From Glycomyces arizonensis DSM 44726 (GTDB lineage Bacteria; Actinomycetota; Actinomycetes; Mycobacteriales; Micromonosporaceae), in assembly GCF_000482705.1 (NCBI RefSeq), contig NZ_AXWO01000029.1, positions 1 through 64,000 of the forward strand: a stretch of DNA of 64,000 nt, in the 5' to 3' direction. The notes beneath the pieces were generated by a model. That model made no database searches. It was not told where the DNA came from and saw only the letters and a list, made by a program, of their open reading frames with translations. The translations under genes were made by a program, and so were the position numbers. Numbering within the stretch: position 1 is the stretch's first letter; every line of letters starts with the position of its first letter. Below are positions 33,794 through 41,597 of this stretch, one piece after another.

Positions 33794-36103
33794 ATGGGAT
33801 CGATGTGGGAACCGAGTAACGAGACCGAGCACCGTCTCCGCGAAGCGCTGCGCGCCGACGACCAGGACGGCTACTTCCGGATTCTCTCCCAGATCGAACT
33901 CGTCCTTCCGTTGTCCTACGAGGACCCGACGGGCCTGGGCGGGGCCGACACCTGGGCCACCTGGACCACCGACGACCGCACCCACATCCTCGCCTTCACC
34001 TCCGAGACCGCCCTCGCCGTGTGCCTGAGGGACAACGCCGGATCCTCCCGCCGCGTCCGCTTCAGCGCCCTCGCCGAGGCCTGGCCCGACGAGGAGTGGT
34101 GGCTGGCGGTCAACCCCGGCCTGCCCATCGAGGGGTACCTTCCGGCATGGTTCGTCTCGCAGGTCGCCCAGGGCATGACCACCGTCCCCGGCGAGTCCGG
34201 GCCCGAGCAGCACTCCGGCGAGCAGTCCTTCGCCACCATGGCCCACTCCGACCCCTTCGCCAACCCCATGGAGCCCGCCCCGCCCATCCGCGAGGGCAGC
34301 TTCATGCCCGCCGCCCCGCCCGTCCCCGAGGTCCCGCCCGCCCCCCGGCGCTCGGCCGACCTCGGCGGCGCGAACTCCGGCGCCTACTCCACCGTCGGCG
34401 GCACCACCGGCGCGGGCCTGCCGCTGCGCCGCCCGCCCGGCGAAAGCGAGCCGCCCGCGTCCGCCCCCGGCGCCTTCGGCGAGCAGGCCTACCCCTCCCA
34501 GCCCCCGGCGAGCGCGGCCCCCGAGCAGCCCCTGTGGCCCTCCGAGCAGACCGAATGGCCCGACGCCCCCGAATGGCTCCGCGAGCAGCAGGGCGGTCCC
34601 GGCCCGCTCCCGCAGCGCGAACCGGCCGACCCGTACGGCGCCCCCGAGCCCTACCAGTCGTCGCAGCCCGGCGCGTTCGAGCCGCCCGCGCGGCAGCCCG
34701 ACGCGTTCACCCCCGCCGGCTCGCACTCCGAGCCGCCGTCGAGCCCCCCGCCCTCGGCCGAGTCGTTCGCCTCCATGTCCAGCGCCTTCGGCCGCAGGCC
34801 CTCCCCGGCGCAGGAGCAGACGCACCACTCGGAGCCGCCCCAGCAGCAGCACGGCGAGCCCGCGCCGCCCCCGCCCGTCGAGCTCTCCGGCGCCGACGCC
34901 GAGCCGCTCCTGGCCGAATCGGCCGCGCAGGGCGACACCGCCGCGTTCCTGCACACCCTGCTGTGCAGCAGCGTGATCCTGCCCATCGGCGACCCCGAGG
35001 CCGCCGCCATCCGCGTCGGCGACCCCGCCTTCCGGTGGGCCTCGGACATCGTCGACGGCATCCACGGCATCACCGTCTACACCACGGTCGAGCGCCTGCA
35101 CGCCCGCGCGGGCGAGGACGCCCCGTACACCGAGGTGGCCTTCGGCTGGCTCATCCAGCACTGGCCCGGCGTCGAGTACGCCCTCTACGTCAACCCCGGC
35201 ACCGAGGTCGGCGCCAACATGTCCGGCCCCGAGATCGAGCCGCTCATCAAGTGGGCCGAGGCCAAGGACCTCTTGGACCTCGCCGCCGCGATGGAGCGCC
35301 GCCAGGCCGCCGAGGCGCGCGCCGCGGCCCCCTCCCAGCGCGTCAAGCCCGTGCTGTGGCAGAAGACCATCCCCCACGAGCAGGTGCCGTTCTACCTCGA
35401 ACGCGGCTACGACCGCGTCGGCGGCTTCGTCCACCCCGCGGCCGCCGTCGAGCACCTGCGCACCCCCGCGCAGCTGTACCTCGCGCTCGGGCTGCTGCGC
35501 GGCTCGGACGCCTTCAGCCCCACCGACGACGCCGTCCACGTCCTGCGCTGGATCGGCTACCGCACCGACCTGTACCCGCTCGCGCTCGGCGGCGGCGACG
35601 CCGCCAGCGCCGAGGCGCGCGGCGGCTGGATCGTCGAACCGGGGCCCTTCCGCGGCGACGGCCTGGCCCCCTCCGAGTCGGGCGACGACCAGATCCCCGA
35701 GCACAAGGTCGACTCGGTGCGCCTGCCCCACGGCGCCCAGATCTTCCGGATCGACTCACGCGGCGACGTCACCGAGCTGGCCGTGTTCGATGCCGACACG
35801 CGCGAATGGGCGCCAGTCGAGGGCACCGGCCGCTTCACCGGGCCCGTTGAGGGCGGCGGCCGCCCGGCCGCCATCGAGGCCGCCCCGTCCCCGGCGCTCC
35901 CGGCGTCGCCCGGCGACGCGCCGATGCCCGCCGGGCCGATGGGCGAGGCCGCCCCCGGCTACGGCGCGGGCGGCTACGAGACCTCCGCGCTGGGCGACGC
36001 GTTCGGTTCCGACCCCGCCGAGGGCCACTACGACCTGGTGCGGCCCGCGCCCGAGGACCGGGCCGCGTCCGTGCTGGACCACCGCGAATGGAAGGGCGCC
36101 TGA
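33794..36103 (+). CDS. Two-domain SseB-like protein with proline-rich linker
   Basis: A 769-residue cytoplasmic protein. Residues about 10-115 form an SseB-like domain (LREALRADDQDGYFRILSQIELVLPL ... WWLAVNPGLPIEGYLPAWFV). Residues about 130-360 are a Pro/Gln/Ala/Ser-rich low-complexity linker. A second SseB-like domain follows (LLAESAAQGDTAAFLHTLLCSSVILPI ... WPGVEYALYVNPGTEVG) and then a further conserved region. SseB-like proteins are common in actinobacteria, often near surface or type VII systems; function is unknown. ATG 33794 follows GGGGGGAAGG. A mycosin-like protease is divergently encoded next door. Confidence 0.8.
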   Translation: MGSMWEPSNETEHRLREALRADDQDGYFRILSQIELVLPLSYEDPTGLGGADTWATWTTDDRTHILAFTSETALAVCLRDNAGSSRRVRFSALAEAWPDEEWWLAVNPGLPIEGYLPAWFVSQVAQGMTTVPGESGPEQHSGEQSFATMAHSDPFANPMEPAPPIREGSFMPAAPPVPEVPPAPRRSADLGGANSGAYSTVGGTTGAGLPLRRPPGESEPPASAPGAFGEQAYPSQPPASAAPEQPLWPSEQTEWPDAPEWLREQQGGPGPLPQREPADPYGAPEPYQSSQPGAFEPPARQPDAFTPAGSHSEPPSSPPPSAESFASMSSAFGRRPSPAQEQTHHSEPPQQQHGEPAPPPPVELSGADAEPLLAESAAQGDTAAFLHTLLCSSVILPIGDPEAAAIRVGDPAFRWASDIVDGIHGITVYTTVERLHARAGEDAPYTEVAFGWLIQHWPGVEYALYVNPGTEVGANMSGPEIEPLIKWAEAKDLLDLAAAMERRQAAEARAAAPSQRVKPVLWQKTIPHEQVPFYLERGYDRVGGFVHPAAAVEHLRTPAQLYLALGLLRGSDAFSPTDDAVHVLRWIGYRTDLYPLALGGGDAASAEARGGWIVEPGPFRGDGLAPSESGDDQIPEHKVDSVRLPHGAQIFRIDSRGDVTELAVFDADTREWAPVEGTGRFTGPVEGGGRPAAIEAAPSPALPASPGDAPMPAGPMGEAAPGYGAGGYETSALGDAFGSDPAEGHYDLVRPAPEDRAASVLDHREWKGA

Positions 36104-36105
36104 GG

Positions 36106-36468
36106 ATGAGGGACGGCTACATCGCGCGCTGGAACGGCGCCGAGTACGACTCCAGCCCCGACGGGGCCCACGTGCGGCTGTACTCGCCGACCGGCGGCGA
36201 CGGCTTCGTGCAGGTCGCCGAGGGCCGCTACCGGCGCGGCGTGCCGATCGGCGAGCTCGACGACTTCTTCTATGTGCGCACGGTCTGCACCTGGCGCGGC
36301 GAGCCGTTCTTCGTGCTCGGCGAGTCGGGCGACTGGCTGCGCCTGGAGTACCGCGGCGGGAGCAGCGACGTGGCGGTGAGCCTCGGCCTGGAGCCGTACG
36401 ACACCGGCGTGTACCAGATCTGGGCGCCCGTCGGCGAGGTCGGCGAGATCGCCGAGCAGTACCTCTAG
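36106..36468 (+). CDS. Conserved hypothetical protein
   Basis: A 120-residue acidic soluble protein, start MRDGYIARWNGAEYDSSPDGAHVRLYSP. It is rich in aromatic residues and likely a small beta-fold. ATG 36106 starts two bases after the SseB-like gene stop, so they form an operon. I do not recognise a named family and see no active-site motif; a partner or immunity-like role beside the SseB-like protein is conceivable but not supported. Confidence 0.7.
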   Translation: MRDGYIARWNGAEYDSSPDGAHVRLYSPTGGDGFVQVAEGRYRRGVPIGELDDFFYVRTVCTWRGEPFFVLGESGDWLRLEYRGGSSDVAVSLGLEPYDTGVYQIWAPVGEVGEIAEQYL

Positions 36469-36525
36469 AGCCCAAGGCGACCGTGTTCTAGGCCCCCATT
36501 CGGCGAAAACCGGACGGCGACCGCT

Positions 36526-36578
36526 TTCATGCGGGCGCCGTTTTGCTGTATGCTTCAGAAAACTGCAAGAAAGCGTTT
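36526..36578 (+). promoter_or_regulatory. Promoter with LacI-type operator for the DUF993 operon
   Basis: TATGCT (36549-36554) may be the -10 with TTCATG (36526-36531) as weak -35 at 17-base spacing. AAGCGTTT (36571-36578) fits the LacI-family core AANCGNTT and lies in GCAA...TTGC dyad symmetry just downstream, a typical repressor position. No LacI gene is in the window. Confidence 0.4.
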
Positions 36579-36680
36579 GCCGCTCGCGAGGTCCGCGAGA
36601 CGGCGGCGCCCGCGAGTCCACCGCCGCCTCGCGGGCCCCGCGAGCGGCGAAGCACCGTCATCGTCTGGAGCAGACCCCCT

Positions 36681-37835
36681 ATGGCAGAACGAATTCCCGT
36701 CGGCATCGCCCTGAACGGCGTGACCGGGCGCATGGGCTACCGGCAGCACCTGGTCCGCTCGCTGCTCGCCATCCGCGAACAGGGCGGCGTCGAACGCGCG
36801 GACGGATCGGTCATCTGGCCCGAGCTCATCCTCGTCGGCCGCAACGCCGACAAGCTCGCCGAGATCGCCGACCGCCACGGCCTGGACCGGTACACCACCA
36901 GCCTCGACGAGGCGCTCGCCGACGACGGCGTCGACATCTACTTCGACGCGCTCACCACGCAGCACCGCCTCAGTGCCGTGGGCGCCGCCATCAAGGCCGG
37001 CAAGCACGTCTACACCGAGAAGCCCATCGCGACCAACCTCGACGACGCGCTGAACCTCGCCAGGGCCGCCCGCGACGCCGGCGTCAAGAACGGCGCCGTC
37101 GCCGACAAGCTGTACCTGCCCGGCCTGCGCAAGCTCAAGCGCCTGGTCGACTCCGGATTCTTCGGGCGGGTCCTGTCGGTGCGCGGCGAATTCGGCTACT
37201 GGGTCTTCGAAGGCGACTGGCAGTCCGCGCAGCGGCCCTCCTGGAACTACCGCGCCGAAGACGGCGGCGGCATGGTCCTCGACATGTTCCCCCACTGGTC
37301 CTACGTCTTCGAAGGCACGCTCGCCCCCATCAGGTCCGTCTCCGCCCACGTCACCACCCACATCCCCGAGCGCACCGACGAACGCGGCGAGCCCTACGCC
37401 GCCACCGCCGACGACGCCGCCTACGCCCTCTTCGAACTCACCGACGGCACCGTCGTCCAGATGAACTCCTCCTGGTGCACCAGGGTCGACCGCGAAGAAC
37501 TCGTCGAATTCCACGTCGACGGCACCGAAGGCTCGGCCATCGCGGGGCTGCGCAAATGCCGCGCCCAGCACCGCGCCCACACCCCCAAGCCCGTGTGGAA
37601 CCCCGACATCGAGCAGCCGATCGACTTCCGCGCGCAGTGGCACGACGTGCCCGACAACGAGACCTTCGACAACGGCTTCAAACTCCAATGGGAGGAGTTC
37701 CTGCGCCACGTCGTCGACGACGAGCCGTGGCACCACGACTTCCTCGCCGCCGCCCGCGGCGTCCAGCTCGCCGAGGCCGGCTACCGCTCCGCCCGCGAAG
37801 GGCGCCGCATCGAACTCGAGGAGCTCGGGCTGTGA
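36681..37835 (+). CDS. Gfo/Idh/MocA-family sugar oxidoreductase
   Basis: A 384-residue NAD(P)-dependent dehydrogenase. The N-terminal Rossmann half has IALNGVTGRMGYRQHLVRS and a GKHVYTEKPIATNLDDALNLARAA segment (the family EKP motif). The C-terminal half is the usual beta-sheet domain with DMFPHWSYVFEG. It should oxidise a sugar or polyol hydroxyl to a keto group. I chose ATG 36681 with TGGAG ten bases upstream; the longer frame starts in the promoter. First of three overlapping genes with DUF993 and a sugar isomerase-like protein, suggesting a catabolic pathway. Confidence 0.88.
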   Translation: MAERIPVGIALNGVTGRMGYRQHLVRSLLAIREQGGVERADGSVIWPELILVGRNADKLAEIADRHGLDRYTTSLDEALADDGVDIYFDALTTQHRLSAVGAAIKAGKHVYTEKPIATNLDDALNLARAARDAGVKNGAVADKLYLPGLRKLKRLVDSGFFGRVLSVRGEFGYWVFEGDWQSAQRPSWNYRAEDGGGMVLDMFPHWSYVFEGTLAPIRSVSAHVTTHIPERTDERGEPYAATADDAAYALFELTDGTVVQMNSSWCTRVDREELVEFHVDGTEGSAIAGLRKCRAQHRAHTPKPVWNPDIEQPIDFRAQWHDVPDNETFDNGFKLQWEEFLRHVVDDEPWHHDFLAAARGVQLAEAGYRSAREGRRIELEELGL

Positions 37836-38923
37836 GCCGCCGCTTCCACTCCCGCGTCATCTACTCGGCCGCGCACGTCGTCGCCGACCCGCTCGCCGAC
37901 AACGGGCCCGGTCGGCCCGCCGCCGTCGACTGGGACGCCACCATTGCCTACCGCCGCCACCTGTGGGACCTCGGCCTCGGCGTCGCCGACGCGATGGACA
38001 CCGCCCAGCGGGGCATGGGCCTGGACTGGGAGGCCACCAAGGAGCTCATCCGCCGCTCCGCCGACGCGGCCGGACCCGACGACCTCCTCGCCTGCGGCGT
38101 GGGCACCGACCAGCTCCCCGCCGAGACCGCCACGCTCGAAGCGATCAAGGCCACCTACCTCGACCAGCTCGCCGTCGTCGAGGACGCCGGCGCCGGCACC
38201 ATCCTCATGTGCTCGCGCGCCATGGCCGCCACCGCCAAGGGCCCCGACGACTACCGGCGCCTCTACGGCGAACTGCTCGGCGAAGTCAGCGGCAAGGCCA
38301 TCCTCCACTGGCTCGGCCCCATGTTCGACCCGGCCCTGGCCGGCTACTGGGGCTCGGACGACCTCGACGAGGCCGCCGACACCTTCGTCGCGATCATCAC
38401 CGAGAACGCGGCCAAGATCGACGGCATCAAGATGAGCCTGCTCGACGCCGACGCCGAGATCGCCCTGCGCCGCAGGCTCCCCGAGGGCGTGCGCTGCTAC
38501 ACCGGCGACGACTTCAACTACCCGCAGCTCATCGCCGGCGACGAGCGGGGCCACTCCGACGCGCTCCTGGGCATCTTCGACCCGCTCGCGCCCCTGGCCG
38601 CCAAGGCCGCCAAGCGCCTCGACGAGCACGACACCGAAGGCTTCCGCGCCCTCCTCGACCCCACGGTCCCGCTGGCCCGCAAGGTCTTCGAAGCGCCGAC
38701 GTACAACTACAAGACCGGCGTGGTCTTCCTCGCCTGGCTCTCGGGCCACCAGGACCACTTCAAGATGGTCGGCGGCCTCGAATCGGCCCGCTCGATCACC
38801 CACTTCAAGGAGATCTACGAGCTCGCCACCGCGGTCGACCTCTTTCCGAACCCCGCCGTGGCCGAAGAGCGCTTCGACGCCCTGCTGAAGGTGGCGGGCC
38901 AAGCCCCGGTGAGCCGTCGATGA
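37832..38923 (+). CDS. DUF993 / dihydrodipicolinate synthase-like protein
   Basis: A 363-residue TIM-barrel-like protein of the DUF993 family (starts SRRFHSRVIYSAAHVVADPLADN). It is distantly related to aldolases of the dihydrodipicolinate synthase group; a candidate Schiff-base lysine lies in DGIKMSLLDADAE. Substrate unknown; a retro-aldol step on the product of the neighbouring dehydrogenase is a reasonable inference. GTG 37832 overlaps the previous stop. Confidence 0.85.
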   Translation: MSRRFHSRVIYSAAHVVADPLADNGPGRPAAVDWDATIAYRRHLWDLGLGVADAMDTAQRGMGLDWEATKELIRRSADAAGPDDLLACGVGTDQLPAETATLEAIKATYLDQLAVVEDAGAGTILMCSRAMAATAKGPDDYRRLYGELLGEVSGKAILHWLGPMFDPALAGYWGSDDLDEAADTFVAIITENAAKIDGIKMSLLDADAEIALRRRLPEGVRCYTGDDFNYPQLIAGDERGHSDALLGIFDPLAPLAAKAAKRLDEHDTEGFRALLDPTVPLARKVFEAPTYNYKTGVVFLAWLSGHQDHFKMVGGLESARSITHFKEIYELATAVDLFPNPAVAEERFDALLKVAGQAPVSRR

Positions 38924-39750
38924 GCACCGACCTCGAACGCTTCCCCTTCAACCGGTTCTCCTTCAACCATGCCACCGCCAAGTTCTGGGACCAGACCGAG
39001 GCCATCGAGGCCTGCGCCCGCACCGGCTCCGGCATCGGCCTGTGGCGCGAGCCCGTCGCCGAACACGGCCTGGCCGCCACCGCGAAACAGGTCCGCGACG
39101 CCGGCGTCACCGTCACCAGCCTGTGCCGGGCCGGGTTCTTCACCGACCCCACCGATCAAGCCATCGACGACAACCGGCGCGCCATCGACGAGACCGCCGA
39201 ACTCGGCGCCCCGACGCTCGTCCTCGTCGCCGGGCCGATCCCCGAAGGCGGCACGATCGACAGCGCCCGCGACGGCGTCGCCGAGGCCCTCGCCCGGCTC
39301 GCCCCGTACGCGGCCGAACGCGGCGTGACCCTCGCGATCGAGCCGCTCCACCCGATGTTCGCCTCGGACCGCTGCGTCGTCTCCACCCTCGGCCAGGCCC
39401 TCGACCTCGCCGCGCCGCACCCCGCCGCGGCCGTCGGCGTCGTCGTCGACACCTACCACATCTGGTGGGACCCGGAAGTCTGGAACGGCATCGCCCGCGC
39501 CGGCGCCGAAGGCCGCATCGCCTCCTTCCAGCTCGCCGACTGGATCACCCCGCTGCCCGCCGGCGTGCTCACCGGCCGCGGCCAGCTCGGCGACGGGTGC
39601 ATCGACATGCGCCGCTACCGCGACGCCGTCGACGCGACCGGCTTCACCGGCCCGATCGAGGTCGAACTGTTCAACGACGCCCTGTGGGCCCGCCCGGGCC
39701 AGGAGGTCTTCGACGAGACCCGGGCGGCGTTCGCGAGAGCGCTCGCATAA
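38920..39750 (+). CDS. Sugar phosphate isomerase/epimerase (TIM barrel)
   Basis: A 276-residue xylose isomerase-like TIM-barrel protein: LAIEPLHPMFASDRC (metal-binding Glu), VVVDTYHIWWDPE (Asp/His) and IEVELFNDALW (final Glu) are typical metal positions. It likely isomerises or epimerises a keto-sugar made by the first gene of the operon. ATG 38920 overlaps the DUF993 stop (ATGA). The product of the three-enzyme pathway is not predictable from sequence alone. Confidence 0.87.
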   Translation: MSTDLERFPFNRFSFNHATAKFWDQTEAIEACARTGSGIGLWREPVAEHGLAATAKQVRDAGVTVTSLCRAGFFTDPTDQAIDDNRRAIDETAELGAPTLVLVAGPIPEGGTIDSARDGVAEALARLAPYAAERGVTLAIEPLHPMFASDRCVVSTLGQALDLAAPHPAAAVGVVVDTYHIWWDPEVWNGIARAGAEGRIASFQLADWITPLPAGVLTGRGQLGDGCIDMRRYRDAVDATGFTGPIEVELFNDALWARPGQEVFDETRAAFARALA

Positions 39751-39760
39751 GGCACGGACG

Positions 39761-39792
39761 CCGCGGCCCGGGCGGCCAGACCCGGACCGCGG
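39761..39792. terminator. Terminator between convergent genes
   Basis: The arms CCGCGGCCCGGG (39761-39772) and CCCGGACCGCGG (39781-39792) pair with one mismatch. They lie between the end of the isomerase-like gene and the end of the reverse-strand VOC gene, so the hairpin may serve both. Confidence 0.65.
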
Positions 39793-39802
39793 CACGTGCC
39801 GG

Positions 39803-40159
39803 TCAGTGCTCCGCCTCGCCGCCGTTCGTCACGCAGAACTCGTTGCCGTCCGGGTCGGCCAGCACCGTCCACCGGAACGACCCGTCCGGCGCCCCGCGGT
39901 CCGCGACCCGGGAAGCACCCGCCTCGATCAGGCGGTCCACCTCCTTGCCCGCGTCGCCGGCCAGCAGGTCGAGGTGGATCCGCCCCGGCTCCGTGCCCTC
40001 CACGTACTGGAAGCCCATCCCCGGTCCGGAGCCGAGACCGACCACGACGAACTCGCTCCAATCAGTGATGATCTCCCCGCCCAGCGCGCCGGCCCACCAC
40101 TGGGCCAGCTCGCGCGGCCGATCGGTGTTCACGGTGACGTTCACAATCTTCAAATCCAT
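39803..40159 (-). CDS. VOC-family (glyoxalase-like) protein
   Basis: A 118-residue single-repeat vicinal-oxygen-chelate protein: KIVNVTVNTDRPRELAQWWAGALG at the N-terminus, RIHLDLLAGDAGKEVDRLIEAGA in the middle and WTVLADPDGNEFCV at the end, with likely metal ligands His and Glu. Members are lyases, dioxygenases or resistance proteins; this one cannot be assigned. ATG 40159 gives the canonical start; upstream in-frame codons run into non-coding sequence. Confidence 0.85.
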   Translation of the reverse strand: MDLKIVNVTVNTDRPRELAQWWAGALGGEIITDWSEFVVVGLGSGPGMGFQYVEGTEPGRIHLDLLAGDAGKEVDRLIEAGASRVADRGAPDGSFRWTVLADPDGNEFCVTNGGEAEH

Positions 40160-40587
40160 GGAGGCCAAGCTAACCGCCGCCGCCGACAACCCGGGCCGAA
40201 CCGCGCCGACAAGCACGAACACCCGCCGTCCCCGCTGCTCCGCAACCGGGGATCGAACGGGCCGTCGAGACACGGCACCTCCACCCACGACCTGCTGTCC
40301 CTACAACCGGGGGGCGAACGGGGCCGCGGGGCGGCCGGCCGGCTCGTCCGGATCGAGCCGGCCGGACCCCTTCCCGCGGGATCCTCGGTAGGCGCCGCGC
40401 GGGGAGCGACCCCGCGCGAACTTGTGATGGCGATGTCTGCAGAACCCACTGCACCGCCTGACCTACCGAGGTGGGAATGAAGCCTTGTCCGGGTTTTTCA
40501 CAAGATCATCACCCGAGTTGTCAATAGGTGGCAAGAAAAAGTTTTCGGCCTGTGGATAACTTTCGAGCCGTCTGCCACGATGAGGGG
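40160..40587. other. Intergenic region with DnaA-box-like element
   Basis: 428 bases without a gene. Two imperfect copies of CAACCGGGGATCGAACGGG-like sequence lie around 40241 and 40305, and there are several GC-rich hairpins. At 40532-40559 the element CAAGAAAAAGTTTTCG-GCC followed by TGTGGATAA closely matches 206-235. The nuoI start follows. Confidence 0.5.
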
Positions 40588-41052
40588 ATGAAGGTTCCCG
40601 GGAGCGGCCTCATCAGCGGCCTCGCCGCCACCGCGCGCACCGCCACGCGCCGCGCCGTCACCCGCCAGTACCCCGAGCACCAACCCGAGCTGCCCGACCG
40701 CACCAGAGGCGTCATCGCACTGCTCGAACCCAACTGCACCTCCTGCATGCTCTGCGCCCGCGAATGCCCCGACTGGTGCATCTACATCGACTCCCACAAG
40801 GAGACCGTCGAAGCCGAAGGCGCGGCCCGACCCCGCCAGGTCAACGTCCTCGACCGGTTCGACATCGACTTCTCGCTGTGCATGTACTGCGGCATCTGCG
40901 TCGACGTCTGCCCCTTCGACGCCCTGTTCTGGGCCCCCGACTTCGACTACGCCGAAGGCGACATCCGCGACCTCCTCCACGGCAAGGAGCACTTGGGGGA
41001 GTGGATGCACGGCGTCCCGACCTCGGCACTGCCCGAGACGGAGGCGCGATGA
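40588..41052 (+). CDS. nuoI: NADH-quinone oxidoreductase subunit I-like ferredoxin
   Basis: A 154-residue protein with two 4Fe-4S motifs, [12 protein letters not shown] and [12 protein letters not shown], in the NuoI arrangement (EPNCTSC ... DWCIYID ... [23 protein letters not shown]). NuoI carries electrons between the peripheral and membrane arms of complex I. ATG 40588 directly follows GAGGGG; a longer in-frame start at 40528 is not family-like. It overlaps nuoJ. The other nuo genes are absent from the window. Confidence 0.9.
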   Translation: MKVPGSGLISGLAATARTATRRAVTRQYPEHQPELPDRTRGVIALLEPNCTSCMLCARECPDWCIYIDSHKETVEAEGAARPRQVNVLDRFDIDFSLCMYCGICVDVCPFDALFWAPDFDYAEGDIRDLLHGKEHLGEWMHGVPTSALPETEAR

Positions 41053-41576
41053 CCCTCGCCGACGTGCTGCTCGCGGCCTTCGGCCTGCTCGCGCTCGGCG
41101 CCGCGCTCGCCGTGGTCACCACGCGGCGGATCGTCCGGGCCGGGCTGTGGCTCGCCGTCGCCTTCGCCGGGATCGCCGGCGCGGCCCTCGTCCTGACCGC
41201 CGAGTTCCTCGCGTGGGTGCTCGTGCTCGTCTACGTCGGCGCGATCGTCGTGCTGCTCCTGTTCGCCACCATGCTCACCAAGGCCCCCACCGACCCGTCC
41301 GACGAACTCGACCGGCCGAGGCTTCCCGGCGCCCTCGTCGCCGGCGGCATCGGCCTCGCCCTCGCCGCCGTCCTCGTCGGCGCGTTCGGGTGGACCCGGG
41401 TCGGCCTCACCGGCCGCGAGGCGGGCGACGCGGCCGCCATGGGCGAGGCGGTCTTCGCCGACTGGGTCCTGCCGTTCGAGGTCCTCTCGCTGCTCCTGCT
41501 CGCCGCCCTCGTCGGCGCCATCGCCGTCTCCACCAGGGACACCACAGGCAACGATCACATAACGGAGCCTCACTAG
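41049..41576 (+). CDS. nuoJ: NADH-quinone oxidoreductase subunit J-like
   Basis: A 175-residue membrane protein with five predicted helices, matching NuoJ ([47 protein letters not shown]). ATG 41049 overlaps the nuoI stop. nuoK, which normally follows, is missing; a DUF885 gene comes next. The pair may be a remnant or a supplement to a complex encoded elsewhere. Confidence 0.9.
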   Translation: MTLADVLLAAFGLLALGAALAVVTTRRIVRAGLWLAVAFAGIAGAALVLTAEFLAWVLVLVYVGAIVVLLLFATMLTKAPTDPSDELDRPRLPGALVAGGIGLALAAVLVGAFGWTRVGLTGREAGDAAAMGEAVFADWVLPFEVLSLLLLAALVGAIAVSTRDTTGNDHITEPH

Positions 41577-41597
41577 CCGCGCGGTAAGCTAGCGGCC

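Noticed and set aside
40241..40327. CRISPR-like repeat CAACCGGGG..CGAACGGG
   Set aside because: Only two imperfect copies with one spacer-like gap and no cas genes; it may be a chance or decayed duplication.
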